This document shows positions 33,613 through 42,917 of a DNA stretch of 64,000 nucleotides, piece after piece; position 1 is the first letter of the stretch; each line of letters begins with the position of its first letter. Below the pieces are notes generated by a model that saw nothing but the letters and a program-made list of their open reading frames with translations, searched no databases and was not told the origin of the DNA. This DNA is from Gemmata sp. Lineage in GTDB: Bacteria > Planctomycetota > Planctomycetia > Gemmatales > Gemmataceae. The DNA lies in contig JANWYJ010000038.1 of assembly GCA_025055115.1 (NCBI GenBank), forward strand, positions 57,927 to 121,926, read 5' to 3'. A program made the position numbers and the translations under genes.

Positions 33613-34722
33613 ATGGCCTTCACATTCACGCTGCAAGCTACGGATGGTGCGGCCCGTGCGGGACTTTTGACCACGCCCCACGGCCCGATCGAAACCCCGG
33701 TGTTCATGCCGGTGGGCACCCAAGGCACCGTGAAGGGCTTGACCCCGGAGATGGTCCGCCAAGCCGGGGCGCAAATCATTCTTGGCAACACCTACCATCT
33801 GGCGTTGCGTCCGGGCGATGAGCTGATCCGCGATCTGGGCGGCCTGCACCGCTTCATGAATTGGCCCGGTCCCATCCTGACCGATTCCGGCGGCTTCCAA
33901 GTCTTCAGCCTGGCTTCCCAGGTGAAGATCACCGATCAGGGGGCGAAGTTCCGCAGTCATATCGACGGTTCTCCCCTCGAATTGACCCCCGAACGCGCTG
34001 TCGAGATTCAGCAGAATCTCGGTTCCGACATCGCAATGGTCCTGGATGAATGCCCTCCCGCGGAAGCCCCGCCGGAGGTGATACACCAGGCGGTACAACG
34101 GACGATCCGTTGGGCCGAACGCTGTCGGAACCATCATCGCCGCCAGGAGCAAGCGCTTTTTGCGATTGTTCAAGGGGGGCTGCATCTGTCGTTGCGCGCG
34201 GCGTGTGCTCGGGCTTTGGTGGCTCTCGATTTCCCCGGCTATGCTTTGGGGGGGTTCAGTGTGGGCGAAGCTCCGGAAGCGATGCATGCGCTTCTTCCGG
34301 CCTGCGCTGCCCTGCTGCCGGAGCAAAAACCGCGCTACCTGATGGGTGTCGGCCGCCCTATCGACTTGTTGGCCGGAATTGCCGCCGGCATCGACATGTT
34401 CGATTGTGTCATGCCGACCCGCAATGGCCGCAATGCCTTGGCCTTCACTGCCGATGGCCCCTTGCGGCTGCGCAATGCCCAACACCGGCGCGATCCGGCC
34501 CCCATCGAGTCCGGTTGTGATTGCTACTGCTGCCGCCACTACAGCCGGGCGTATGTACATCATCTGTTCGCGGCCGAGGAGATGCTGGGGCCGACACTGT
34601 TGAGCTTGCACAACATCGCCTTCTACCTGCGCCTGATGGCACAGGCCCGGCAAGCGATCCAGGAGAAACGTTTTGCCAGCTTCCAGGCGGCGTGGCTTGC
34701 CCGGTGGAGTGCGGCTTCCTAG
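33613..34722 (+). CDS. tgt: Queuine tRNA-ribosyltransferase
   Basis: 369 residues from ATG 33613; 18 upstream in-frame codons are not conserved in character. Tgt exchanges guanine 34 in GUN-anticodon tRNAs for the queuosine precursor preQ1. Seen here: 'TPVFMPVGTQGTVKGL', 'ILGNTYHLALRPGDELI', 'LTDSGGFQVFSL' (catalytic Asp), 'GGFSVGE', 'FDCVMPTRNGRN' (nucleophilic Asp) and the zinc site 'CDCYCCRHYSRAYVHHL'. All key residues are intact. It is followed by yajC and secDF, the usual tgt-yajC-secD-secF order. Confidence 0.97.
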   Translation: MAFTFTLQATDGAARAGLLTTPHGPIETPVFMPVGTQGTVKGLTPEMVRQAGAQIILGNTYHLALRPGDELIRDLGGLHRFMNWPGPILTDSGGFQVFSLASQVKITDQGAKFRSHIDGSPLELTPERAVEIQQNLGSDIAMVLDECPPAEAPPEVIHQAVQRTIRWAERCRNHHRRQEQALFAIVQGGLHLSLRAACARALVALDFPGYALGGFSVGEAPEAMHALLPACAALLPEQKPRYLMGVGRPIDLLAGIAAGIDMFDCVMPTRNGRNALAFTADGPLRLRNAQHRRDPAPIESGCDCYCCRHYSRAYVHHLFAAEEMLGPTLLSLHNIAFYLRLMAQARQAIQEKRFASFQAAWLARWSAAS

Positions 34723-34785
34723 ATTGAAAGTTCGCCTTGCAGCGATGGCCCGGTGACCGCCGGGGTGGCTTTGGGTAGTGAATTG

Positions 34786-35133
34786 ATGAACACTCTGACC
34801 TTATTGGCCCAGCAAGACGGTCCGCCTGGGGGCGGTGGCATGTTCGCCAGCCCCCTGTTTCCGTTTTTTCTCATCGGCCTGATGCTGCTGTTTTGGGTGG
34901 TCGTCATTCTCCCTATGAGCCGGCGGCAGAAACGCGAACAAGAACAGATGCTCGCCAGCCTCAAACGGGGTATGAAGGTGCTGACCAATGCGGGTATCAT
35001 CGGCGTGATCGTCACCGCCAAAGAGGGGGATGAGGAAATCGTGATTCGCTCGGAGGATGCGAAACTCCGCATCCGGCGCAACGTCGTGGTGCAAGTTCTC
35101 GGTTCCGACGAGGCCGAAGCCGGGAAATCCTGA
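34786..35133 (+). CDS. yajC: Preprotein translocase subunit YajC
   Basis: 115 residues from ATG 34786 (GTG 34753 also in frame). One TM helix ('FFLIGLMLLFWVVVILPM') is followed by 'SRRQKREQEQMLASLKRGMK', 'VLTNAGIIGVI' and a short beta domain, the standard YajC plan. YajC associates with SecDF and the SecYEG translocon. It lies between tgt and secDF, which confirms the assignment. Confidence 0.95.
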   Translation: MNTLTLLAQQDGPPGGGGMFASPLFPFFLIGLMLLFWVVVILPMSRRQKREQEQMLASLKRGMKVLTNAGIIGVIVTAKEGDEEIVIRSEDAKLRIRRNVVVQVLGSDEAEAGKS

Positions 35134-35146
35134 GCCGAGCCGGAGT

Positions 35147-35178
35147 TGAAATTCTTTCTCCGATGAAATTCTTTCTCC
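35147..35178. repeat. 15 bp near-tandem repeat before secDF
   Basis: TGAAATTCTTTCTCC occurs at 35147-35161 and 35164-35178 (17 bp offset), between the yajC stop and the secDF start. Confidence 0.9.
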
Positions 35179-35250
35179 AAGGGGCCACCGGCCTGTAGCG
35201 TGCGCTGGGGCCGAACCCCGGAACCGATCGTGGTAGCGGTAGCGGATGCC

Positions 35251-38200
35251 ATGCAACAACGGAACTTTCTTCGCGGCTTGTTGATCTGTCTGATTCCTTG
35301 CCTTCTGGCGGCGTTGTTCGCCTTCCGGCCCGAGAAATACCGGCTCGGGATCGACCTCGCCGGCGGGACCATCCTTGTTTACGAGGTCAATCTCGAACGG
35401 ACCCGCCTGCGGAAAGAAACCGAGCAAGGCCCGCAAAAACCCGACGACAAGGAGAAAGAGAAGGCCGCCGCCCCGCTCGAAGGCCTCACCACCAGTGAAC
35501 TCAATCAACTGGCGGCCCAAATCAAACGCCGCATCGACCCCACCGACATCAAAAACGTCACCGTTCGACCCAGTGGCGACCGCCGCATCGAGATCATCTT
35601 GCCCACCGGTGGGGCCGCCGGCGGCCGGGCCAACTTATCCCGCGAAGACATTGAAGAGGTCAAACGGCTCATTTCGCAAATGGGCGTGCTGGAGTTCCGC
35701 ATCATCGCCAACGGCCCGGATGATCAGGTGGGCATGAGCGAAGCCAAGCGGACGATCGAAGCTGCGGCCAAAAAAGATCGGCAATGGGTCAATCCGAAAA
35801 CCGGGCAGCTGGAAGACGCCAGCGAACTGCAAGTGCGGGCCTCGCGCGGCTTGCCCCCACCCCCACCCGAGGGGGAATTCAACGTCACCATCGGCGAAAG
35901 CCGGGAAATGGTCCGCTATGTCTGGGTCGAGATGGGGCCGGAATACCGCGAAGATATGGGCCTGAGCAACGCCTACACCGGCCAAGGTCTCTGGTCGGTG
36001 CTGGCCGCGGAACGCGACAAAGCCATCCCCCTCCGCGATCGTATGCCCACCGACGACATCCGCAGCGCCACCATGCTGGTGTACAGCCGCGAGTGTGTCA
36101 ATGTCGATGTGCTGGCCCAAGAAGCGGAACGGTACAAACGCCTCAAGGCCGAAAATCCTTCACTGTCCGAAGACGAAATCGAAAAGCTGGTGAATCGCAA
36201 AAAGGTCGAGTACTTCGTCCTGACGCGGGTTTCACCGGAGGATGCCCTGAAAGTGGGCGGCGACATCACCCTGACGGCGTTTCCCGAAACCGATCCGCGC
36301 ACTGGCAACCTGTGCATCGGCTTCCGCTTCAACAGTGCGGGCGGCCAACTGTTCGGTAAAATCACCCGCCGTAATAAACCCTCCGGGGGCAACTCGCGCT
36401 TACTGGCGGTGATCCTCGATGAACGGCTCGTTTCCGCGGCCACCATCCAATCCGAGATCACCACCCAGGGGCAAATCACCGGGAAGTTCGACAAAAAGAA
36501 AGTCGAACGTGATGTGCAAATTCTCCGCAGTGGTGCCTTATCGGCAGAATTGCGGGAAAAACCGGTCAGTGAGAACACCATCGGCCCTACCCTGGGCCGC
36601 GACACCATCCGCCGCGGTACGATGGCCATTGCCCTGGCGTTTGTGGCCGTCTTGGCGTTTATGGTCGTCTACTACCGCTTCGCCGGCTTGGTGGCCTGCG
36701 TGGCCCTGTTTGCCAACTTGCTGCTGACCGTGGGTTTCATGGTGGCAGTCAATGCGGCCTTCACCCTCGCCGGTTTGGCCGGATTGGTTCTCACCCTCGG
36801 TATCGCCGTCGATGCCAACGTGCTGATCTACGAACGACTGCGCGAGGAACGGAACAAGGGGGCCAACATCGCCACCGCGATTCGCAACGGCTACGATCGC
36901 GCCTTCGCCACCATTATCGATACGCACATGACCGCTATCTTCACGGCCATCGTGCTGTACGTCTTGGGCAACGATAACCTCAAAGGCTTCGCCATCAGCC
37001 TGACCGTGGGTCTGGTCATCAGCTTGTTCACCTCCCTGTACATGACACGGCTGATCTTCGACTACTGGCTGCACCGCCGCTGGCTGACCGAACTGCGCAT
37101 GCTCAAATTCTTCGACCGCACAAACTTCAAACCGATGAAATACCGCTTTGTGCTCTTCAGCACCACCGCCACGCTCACGATCATCGGTCTTACACTCTTT
37201 CTGATCCGCGGCGAAGATGGCCTCAACGTTGATTTTCGCGGCGGAACGGTCTTCTCGGCCACCTTCCGCGAAGGCGAAGAACGTGGCCTGACCAGCACCG
37301 ATGGCCAACCCGGCCTCCGCGAACTGCTCAGCGACGAGCGGCAGAAGCAAAAACTGGCCGTCAAGGATAGCCCCGACGCGGTCTACTGGGCCAACCCACC
37401 CACCGGCGACATCCCGGTGAACATCTGGCGTTACGTCATTACCTATGCCGACAACAGCCGCGCCACGGTGACCCTCACCGAAAAACCCGCCGGCGATACG
37501 CCTGAAGAAATGGCCAACGATGTCCGCCGCCGCGCCAGCCAGCTGCCCGATGTCTCCGTCGAGCAAACCTACACCCTCGACGACGACCCCACCCGCGGCA
37601 AAAGCCGGCGTTTCACCGTGCGGACCACCGAAAAACAAGTGTCCCTCGTCCGCACTGCCCTCGACCGGCTCATGCGCGACGACACCGGGCGAACCCTCCT
37701 GGATACCAATGTCATGACCGTCGGCCCGATCACGGGGTCCACAGTCACGTTAACCTTTGAAAAACCCACCTCGCTCGCATTCACCACGGAATTGTTCCAA
37801 CAAGAGTTTGAAAAACTGGGGGAAGTGAATGCCGATACCTTCACCCTCACCGGGGTGGATGAAAAGATCGACGGCCGCCATAAAGTGCTGAAACTCGATG
37901 TCAGCCGTAACCCCACCCTCGATAAACTCAACGACCCCAACCACCCGCGCCACGCCGAGCAACTCAAGGCGCTGCAAAGTGTTCTCGACGAGGCCAAGCG
38001 CGCCTTCGACAGCACGCCCGAGCCAGAACGGCTCGAAGTTTTCGACAGCCAACTGGCTGCCGAAACCCGAACCAAAGCGTTCTACGCCATCCTCGCCAGT
38101 TGGGGAGCCATTCTGCTGTACCTGTGGCTCCGCTTCGGCAACTGGACCTTCGGTCTGGCCGCCGTCCTGTGCCTCATCCACGACCTCAGCTTCGCGTTAG

Positions 38201-38673
38201 GGGCTGTGGCCGTTTGCCATTACCTGTACCTGATCCCCGGCTTCGACTACCTGGGCATCCAAGACTTCAAAATCGACCTGGCGGCCGTGGCGGCCTTGCT
38301 GACGCTGGTCGGCTATTCGGTCAGCGATACGATCGTCGTTTTCGATCGCATCCGCGAAGTGCGTGGTAAAAATCCCCGCCTGACTCCAGAAATGATCAAC
38401 GATAGCATCAACCAAACCCTAGGCCGCACCATCCTGACCTCAACCACGGTCTTCCTGGTGTCGATCGTACTGTACGCCTTCGGCGGCGATGGGGTGCACC
38501 TGTTCTCCTTCATCATGGTGGTCGGAGTCTTGGTCGGGACGTATAGCTCCATTTTCGTCGCCGCACCGCTGTTGCTGTTCTTCGGGGAAGGGCACGAACC
38601 GGCCGCCCTTGCAGAAACCCCGGTTGGTACGCAACCGCAAGAACGCGAAGAAGAACAGGTTGTCGAAGGCTAA
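35251..38673 (+). CDS. secDF: SecD-SecF fusion protein-export membrane protein
   Basis: 1140 residues from ATG 35251 (GTG 35200 is an alternative). The SecD half starts with a TM helix and 'LGIDLAGGTILVYEV', has a large periplasmic part ('FRFNSAGGQLFGKITR', 'SEITTQGQITGKF'), and then the TM block with 'GLVLTLGIAVDANVLIYERL', the conserved D-x-N motif needed for proton-driven pulling. The SecF half begins near residue 625 ('MKYRFVLFSTTATLTIIGL', 'NVDFRGGTVFSATF') and ends with 'LLTLVGYSVSDTIVVFDRIR' and a further TM block. The periplasmic loop of the SecF half is longer than usual. The complex uses the proton gradient to complete export; it works with YajC encoded upstream. Confidence 0.96.
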   Translation: MQQRNFLRGLLICLIPCLLAALFAFRPEKYRLGIDLAGGTILVYEVNLERTRLRKETEQGPQKPDDKEKEKAAAPLEGLTTSELNQLAAQIKRRIDPTDIKNVTVRPSGDRRIEIILPTGGAAGGRANLSREDIEEVKRLISQMGVLEFRIIANGPDDQVGMSEAKRTIEAAAKKDRQWVNPKTGQLEDASELQVRASRGLPPPPPEGEFNVTIGESREMVRYVWVEMGPEYREDMGLSNAYTGQGLWSVLAAERDKAIPLRDRMPTDDIRSATMLVYSRECVNVDVLAQEAERYKRLKAENPSLSEDEIEKLVNRKKVEYFVLTRVSPEDALKVGGDITLTAFPETDPRTGNLCIGFRFNSAGGQLFGKITRRNKPSGGNSRLLAVILDERLVSAATIQSEITTQGQITGKFDKKKVERDVQILRSGALSAELREKPVSENTIGPTLGRDTIRRGTMAIALAFVAVLAFMVVYYRFAGLVACVALFANLLLTVGFMVAVNAAFTLAGLAGLVLTLGIAVDANVLIYERLREERNKGANIATAIRNGYDRAFATIIDTHMTAIFTAIVLYVLGNDNLKGFAISLTVGLVISLFTSLYMTRLIFDYWLHRRWLTELRMLKFFDRTNFKPMKYRFVLFSTTATLTIIGLTLFLIRGEDGLNVDFRGGTVFSATFREGEERGLTSTDGQPGLRELLSDERQKQKLAVKDSPDAVYWANPPTGDIPVNIWRYVITYADNSRATVTLTEKPAGDTPEEMANDVRRRASQLPDVSVEQTYTLDDDPTRGKSRRFTVRTTEKQVSLVRTALDRLMRDDTGRTLLDTNVMTVGPITGSTVTLTFEKPTSLAFTTELFQQEFEKLGEVNADTFTLTGVDEKIDGRHKVLKLDVSRNPTLDKLNDPNHPRHAEQLKALQSVLDEAKRAFDSTPEPERLEVFDSQLAAETRTKAFYAILASWGAILLYLWLRFGNWTFGLAAVLCLIHDLSFALGAVAVCHYLYLIPGFDYLGIQDFKIDLAAVAALLTLVGYSVSDTIVVFDRIREVRGKNPRLTPEMINDSINQTLGRTILTSTTVFLVSIVLYAFGGDGVHLFSFIMVVGVLVGTYSSIFVAAPLLLFFGEGHEPAALAETPVGTQPQEREEEQVVEG

Positions 38674-38678
38674 GCACG

Positions 38679-38702
38679 CAGCCCAAGGCTCAGCCCAAGG
38701 CG
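38679..38702. repeat. 12 bp tandem repeat after secDF
   Basis: CAGCCCAAGGCT at 38679-38690 is followed directly by CAGCCCAAGGCG at 38691-38702, 5 bp after the secDF stop. A related duplication (GGGAAATGCCAC, twice) follows at about 38759-38788. Confidence 0.85.
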
Positions 38703-38789
38703 CAGCGCGCAGGCCATTGGCCAATAGCCCAAAGAGACCCTCAATCCGCGCCTTCCGGGGGAAATGCCACAACTCCGGGAAATGCCACC

Positions 38790-38827
38790 ATTCCGGTGCG
38801 CGGGTCGAGCGACCGGCGCACCGGAAT
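38790..38827. terminator. Long hairpin between convergent genes
   Basis: ATTCCGGTGCGC (38790-38801) pairs with GCGCACCGGAAT (38816-38827). A G/G mismatch is followed inward by GGTCG/CGACC and a 2 nt loop, giving 17 base pairs. It lies between secDF (ends 38673) and the convergent isomerase gene (ends 38866), so it probably terminates both. T-tracts on either side are weak. Confidence 0.6.
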
Positions 38828-38835
38828 TATCACTC

Positions 38836-38867
38836 TTCTGGCCTGACGTTATTCTGGCCTGACGTTT
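38836..38867. repeat. 16 bp tandem repeat touching the isomerase stop codon
   Basis: TTCTGGCCTGACGTTA (38836-38851) is followed directly by TTCTGGCCTGACGTTT (38852-38867). The second copy overlaps the minus-strand stop codon at 38866-38868. Confidence 0.9.
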
Positions 38868-40008
38868 ACGGACGTGGTTGGTTGCCGGTGGGGATGGCCG
38901 GTACATCGGGGGCGGGCGGCGCCCCCCCGGCTTGTTCAATGAGTTGACTGACCCCCTCGCGGAATTCCGCGACACTCGGCGGGCCTTTCAGCAGCAGTTG
39001 GGGTTTGGCGGCCTCACGCAGTTCATTGAAGAAGCTCTTGATTTCCCCTTCCAATTTCCGCGCAAAAATCTCTTTGTGCAACTCGGCCTTGACCTTCTCA
39101 TCAAGCTTGACGTTGGTATCCGCGGGAATGATGGCGACACACTTGATGCACATCAGACCCGCCGGTACCCGGATGATCGGGCTGATTTCGCCTGGCTTGA
39201 GTTTGAACAGTGTATCGACCACGGTGGTATCGTGGGCATTCTCCGGATATTTGCCGATGGGTTTGACCTTCCCCGCGGCGGCGGCCAACGACGGATCGGC
39301 TTGCCTCGTCGCCACCCGGTCGAAGTCCGCATCGCTTTTGCGGGCTTCGTCCCATTGCTGTTGGGCAATTTTGAGGTCCTTTTCGTTCCAGACAATGATC
39401 TGGGCCTGACGACGTTCGCCGTAGCGGTTTTCGAAGGCTTTTTGCAGGTCGTCGTCGGTCACTTTCACTCGATCCTGGCACATCTTGGTGAGCATCAATT
39501 GCGGGCGGATGACGTCTTCGATGTACTCATAAAGCGATTTGTTGATGCGCGGCAGGATGAGTCGTTCGAAGTCGCGCAAAGTCACGCCCAGGCCGCGGAG
39601 GTCTTCTTCGAGTTTGGCTTTGATCTCCACGGTACTGACCGTAATGCCACGGCGGGCGGCTTCGAGTTCTACAATCTTACGGTTGGCTAAGAGTTCCAAT
39701 TTCTCGTGGCCGCCCCGGGCGATGAGAAAATCGCCCAGTTCTTCACGGGTAATGGCAATCAGTTGGTTGTCGCTGGTGATGTAGCCGACAATGCGGCGAT
39801 CGGGTTCGTCGGGTTTGGTCAGTTTGGGCGCAGCGGGAGCCTGGGCTGGCGTGGGTGCGGCTACCGGCGGTGTACCGGGGAGTGTTGTCGGCGGCTGCGC
39901 GACCAGTCGATCGCTGGTGATACCAAAGACATAGCCTGCGGCAGCCACACCCGCGAAGGCCAACCCGCGAATCCACGGCCGGCGGCGGTCGCCCTTCCTG
40001 AGCGTCAT
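38866..40008 (-). CDS. Exported parvulin/SurA-like peptidyl-prolyl isomerase
   Basis: 380 residues from ATG 40008, after a typical basic N-terminus; a longer frame to 40122 has no signal character. One TM/signal segment ('GLAFAGVAAAGYVFGIT', about 15-32) is followed by a proline-rich linker, a helical SurA-N-like part (about 90-220; 'LANRKIVELEAARRGITVS') and a region (about 230-330) like a PpiC rotamase ('FDRVATRQADPSLAAAAGKV', 'LKPGEISPIIRVPAGLMCIK'). Catalytic residues are not certain; it may be a chaperone rather than an active isomerase. It would act on exported proteins, consistent with the neighbouring secDF. Confidence 0.75.
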   Translation of the reverse strand: MTLRKGDRRRPWIRGLAFAGVAAAGYVFGITSDRLVAQPPTTLPGTPPVAAPTPAQAPAAPKLTKPDEPDRRIVGYITSDNQLIAITREELGDFLIARGGHEKLELLANRKIVELEAARRGITVSTVEIKAKLEEDLRGLGVTLRDFERLILPRINKSLYEYIEDVIRPQLMLTKMCQDRVKVTDDDLQKAFENRYGERRQAQIIVWNEKDLKIAQQQWDEARKSDADFDRVATRQADPSLAAAAGKVKPIGKYPENAHDTTVVDTLFKLKPGEISPIIRVPAGLMCIKCVAIIPADTNVKLDEKVKAELHKEIFARKLEGEIKSFFNELREAAKPQLLLKGPPSVAEFREGVSQLIEQAGGAPPAPDVPAIPTGNQPRP

Positions 40009-40129
40009 ACGGTTCCCCCTTGCGGAAAAAAGTGGCCCGAGAGTCAGTGTTCGCCGCGGCTTATAGCAGCCGATGCGGCTACCGCAAGGGAACTTGAGAA
40101 AAAATGACAAAATTCCCGCCAATTCCGGA

Positions 40130-40167
40130 GGGCTGCATCAGTAGCGCGGGGCTGCATCAGTAGCGCG
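40130..40167. repeat. 19 bp perfect tandem repeat
   Basis: GGGCTGCATCAGTAGCGCG at 40130-40148 is repeated without change at 40149-40167. Confidence 0.95.
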
Positions 40168-40283
40168 GCAACAACCGCCGCGCCGGTATCCCTGGGGCAG
40201 TGCGTCTTCCGGCATCAGACGATGGGGTGGTGTTCCTCGCGGCCGTTCCCGGGGTGGTTTTTGACCCGAAGGCTCTACCTACC

Positions 40284-40447
40284 GCCCACCTGGACCATCC
40301 ACAGGATGTTATTCGCTTAGCGACTTTCGCCGCATAGAACTTCAACAGCAAATCCGCCCGCCTGGACCATCCACGGAACACACTCCCGCGCAGCAAGCCA
40401 AGCTCTGGCACTGCAACAGTGAAGCCGCCCGCTTGGACCATGCACGG
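40284..40447. repeat. Three-copy periodic repeat (72 and 71 bp)
   Basis: The core GCCCRCCTGGACCATCCAC occurs at 40284-40302, 40356-40374 and, with two changes, 40427-40445. The second and third copies are similar over a longer span (40343-40376 and 40414-40447). Intervening sequence is otherwise unrelated. Confidence 0.9.
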
Positions 40448-40449
40448 GG

Positions 40450-40493
40450 TTTATTCGCGGTGGAACAACGCTTTATTCGCGGTGGAATAACGC
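40450..40493. repeat. Duplicated 3' end of the esterase gene
   Basis: 40472-40493 encodes the end of the minus-strand esterase gene (ALFHRE plus stop) and is repeated at 40450-40471 with 1 of 22 differences. The copy keeps a stop codon in frame. Confidence 0.95.
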
Positions 40494-42428
40494 TTTCTTG
40501 CCCGCGGCTTCGTAGATTGCCGCGGTGCGGTCGAAGGCCTTGTGCTGGGCGTTCTGACCCACCAGCGTGAGCTTCACGGCGGGGGCCAGCAGGCCGAGAG
40601 CTTCGGGAATGTCCAGCACGCGCATGACGTTAAGGAAGTGCGGCCCGTCGCGGTGCGAAGTGGGCGGATCGAGGATGACGATTTCGGAAAGCCTCGCGGC
40701 TTCGGGCATGACAAGCGCGGCATACGCAGCGATGATGCCGGCTGGCCCCGTGCCTACCAAGCGCACCGGGCCTAGGTTCGCAGCGCGGGTCATCAGGGCG
40801 ATCACATCGCGGACACGCCCGGAATCGACCGTCTGACCAAGCAGCACCAGCGACCGCTCAACCGTGTTCGGCGGGTTCTTCCGCGTCCACTTGTGCGGCC
40901 CGCCGCCGCGCGGGAACAAGCCGTAGATCGAGTCGTTCGCATAGCGGGCTTCCCATACCTTCCAGGCATCGTCCGTGTTTTCATCCGGGTTCAGCACCAC
41001 ATAGGTCGCGCCGGTCTTCCCGCGCACTGGGCCGAGACGCTGCAAGCTGCAAACGATACCCGGTTCTGTTTCGTACTCGCCCAACTCGGTGCGGCTGGCC
41101 TCCGGCACCTTCTCCGGTAACGTGCGGAACACCTTCTCCCGCAGTTGCTTCAGCAACCCGGCTTTCCACTCCTTGAAGTTTTTCTCGGTGGGCAACTCCA
41201 CCTGCGCGACCGGCACGAAGGTCTCGTCGGCCTTGGCGTTGATCGTGTCTTTGGGGATGTCTGTGTCTTCGGGGAACGCGCGCAGCTCTTTTCCTTCAAT
41301 CTTGTCGAACTTCGCGTCCTTCACCGCGGCCTTGTCGCCTTTGAGGTGCTTGTGGAAGAACTGGAAGATGGCGACGCGTAAATCTTCGCGGTAGTCGTGC
41401 CCGCCTTTGGAAACGTGTTCGTCTACGTTGTCCTTGGCGCCGAGCATGTCGTAGCATTTCCGCAGCCGCTCGATGATGCGCTTGTTTCCGCTCATGGGGA
41501 AAATTTTGTCGTTGTCGCTATTGGCGAACAGCAGGGGTTTGGGAGCGAACAGGGCCAGGGCCGTGGTCCATTCCCACTGGTAGAGGTTGTGGAAGAACAT
41601 GCAGTCGCAGTGGCCGTTGATGACCTGATCGGTGACGTAGCATTCGAGGTCGCTGACGCCCGACACGGGCACCGCGACTTTGACGCGATCATCCGCGGCG
41701 ATGATCCAGTTCGTTGTGGCTCCACCACCGGAAATGCCCGTGACGCCGATTTTCTCCGCATCGACATACGGCAGCGAACTGAGGTAGTCGATACCGCGAA
41801 TGCCGTTCCAGCACTCCACGCCAGCCGGTGTGTAGCCGCGGCTGTGCCACCACCAGCGGCCTTCGCGATACGTTCCGTGGTGAATGCCCGCGATTTCGCC
41901 CAGTTGCAGCGTATCGACGACGAGGCAGACGTAACCATGGGAGGCGAACCAGCGGCCGTGATCCTGGAAGGCGGTTTTGTTGCCGTCGCGGCCGCGCGAG
42001 CTGTGGCCGCAAACGTAGAGAATCGCTGGGAGTTTGGCACCTTGGGGCAACGTGGCGGGCCGCCACAGGTTCGCGGTGACGTACAACCCCGGCCGGCTTT
42101 GGTAGTGCAGCTTGTCCACCACCACGTCGCCCACTTCGAGCGTCCCGGTGACGGTCGCTTGCAGCGGTGTCTTCTCCGGTAGCGGATCGAGACCCAGCAT
42201 GAAGAGGAATTCCTGCTTCAGCCGCGGCCGAACCTTCTCCCACGCCGGTTTTGTGGTTACCCCATCCATGAACCTGGCCGACAGGCGTTTGGTCTCCGCG
42301 GCGAGGTAGTGACGGATCATCGCATCACCCCGGGGCGGCGTATCCTGGGCCTTACCCCACGGAAGTGACCATACACCGCACGACATCCACGCCCCTGCGG
42401 TCGAGCACAACCATTGGCGACGGTTCAT
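40473..42428 (-). CDS. Exported alpha/beta-hydrolase (acetyl xylan esterase-like)
   Basis: 651 residues from ATG 42428. The start 'MNRRQWLCSTAG' has a Tat-like RR-x-W/F-L motif and a signal region to about residue 28. Residues about 90-370 are an alpha/beta hydrolase: 'ILYVCGHSSRGRDGNKTAFQ', nucleophile elbow 'GISGGGATTNW' (Ser in GxSGGG), 'LLFANSDNDKIFP' (acid) and 'HVSKGGHDYRED' (His). The C-terminal ~250 residues look like a second, decayed hydrolase half ('VRLVGTGPAGIIAAYAALVM'), with GTGPAG in place of a serine elbow. Such two-part proteins in planctomycetes are annotated as acetyl xylan esterase or prolyl oligopeptidase-like; substrate unknown. Confidence 0.82.
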   Translation of the reverse strand: MNRRQWLCSTAGAWMSCGVWSLPWGKAQDTPPRGDAMIRHYLAAETKRLSARFMDGVTTKPAWEKVRPRLKQEFLFMLGLDPLPEKTPLQATVTGTLEVGDVVVDKLHYQSRPGLYVTANLWRPATLPQGAKLPAILYVCGHSSRGRDGNKTAFQDHGRWFASHGYVCLVVDTLQLGEIAGIHHGTYREGRWWWHSRGYTPAGVECWNGIRGIDYLSSLPYVDAEKIGVTGISGGGATTNWIIAADDRVKVAVPVSGVSDLECYVTDQVINGHCDCMFFHNLYQWEWTTALALFAPKPLLFANSDNDKIFPMSGNKRIIERLRKCYDMLGAKDNVDEHVSKGGHDYREDLRVAIFQFFHKHLKGDKAAVKDAKFDKIEGKELRAFPEDTDIPKDTINAKADETFVPVAQVELPTEKNFKEWKAGLLKQLREKVFRTLPEKVPEASRTELGEYETEPGIVCSLQRLGPVRGKTGATYVVLNPDENTDDAWKVWEARYANDSIYGLFPRGGGPHKWTRKNPPNTVERSLVLLGQTVDSGRVRDVIALMTRAANLGPVRLVGTGPAGIIAAYAALVMPEAARLSEIVILDPPTSHRDGPHFLNVMRVLDIPEALGLLAPAVKLTLVGQNAQHKAFDRTAAIYEAAGKKALFHRE

Positions 42429-42467
42429 CACGCTCCCTCACGACAAAAACCCAATCGAGGAAGGAAT

Positions 42468-42845
42468 TCACTTCTTCATGCGTTTCAGCACCATCACTTT
42501 GTCTTCCATTTCATCATTGATGATCAATGACAACGAATTGAGTAAACAGATACGGCCCTTATCGTTCTTCTGGCCATTGATGCCGGTGAGCGTCAGGACA
42601 TCTTTTTCGAGCTTATAGCCCCCGGCGTCGATAGCCCTTTCGGAACCGTTTTTGTTGGGAACCGTGATGTGGACGCGACCTTCGGCGGTGAATGTTAACT
42701 TGGTGCCGGTGGGAATCTCTTGCGCGTCGCTATAGGCGATAACCCACGTCCCCACGATGAGGTCCTTGGAATCGTCAGCCGCCGCGGTGGTGTTCGCCAC
42801 TGTGGCGGCCAGAAGTGTGAAAAGGGCAACGATCGCGATTCGCAT
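42468..42845 (-). CDS. Small exported lipocalin-like protein
   Basis: 125 residues from ATG 42845. Signal peptide 'IAIVALFTLLAATVANTTAAA' precedes a small beta-barrel-like part: 'LIVGTWVIAYSDAQEIP', 'LTFTAEGRVHITV', 'GGYKLEKDVLTLTG' and 'VMVLKRMKK'. The GTW start and the TFTAEG/YKLEKDVL pattern fit the Gemmata paralogous lipocalin-like family. No ligand is known. It is 39 bp upstream of the esterase gene on the same strand and may be co-transcribed. Confidence 0.75.
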   Translation of the reverse strand: MRIAIVALFTLLAATVANTTAAADDSKDLIVGTWVIAYSDAQEIPTGTKLTFTAEGRVHITVPNKNGSERAIDAGGYKLEKDVLTLTGINGQKNDKGRICLLNSLSLIINDEMEDKVMVLKRMKK

Positions 42846-42917
42846 GGTATCTCCGGGGTAAGAGCCGAGTCCCCTCACATTCCCACTAGCACACTACGAT
42901 GTCAAGAGGGTATGTTG

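Larger units (their letters stand above)
40009..40472. other. Gene-free gap between the isomerase and esterase genes
   Basis: 464 bp between two minus-strand genes, with no supportable coding sequence. It is filled with repeats: a 19 bp tandem, a three-copy 71-72 bp periodic element, and a copy of the esterase gene's 3' end (separate entries). It must hold the promoter for the isomerase gene near 40010-40110; an A-rich run (GAGAAAAAATGACAAAA, about 40096-40112) is the most promoter-like part. Confidence 0.6.

Noticed and set aside
36538..37638. Antisense open frame of 366 codons inside secDF
   Set aside because: Histidine/glycine/aspartate-rich translation typical of a reverse-complement shadow; secDF motifs are unambiguous.
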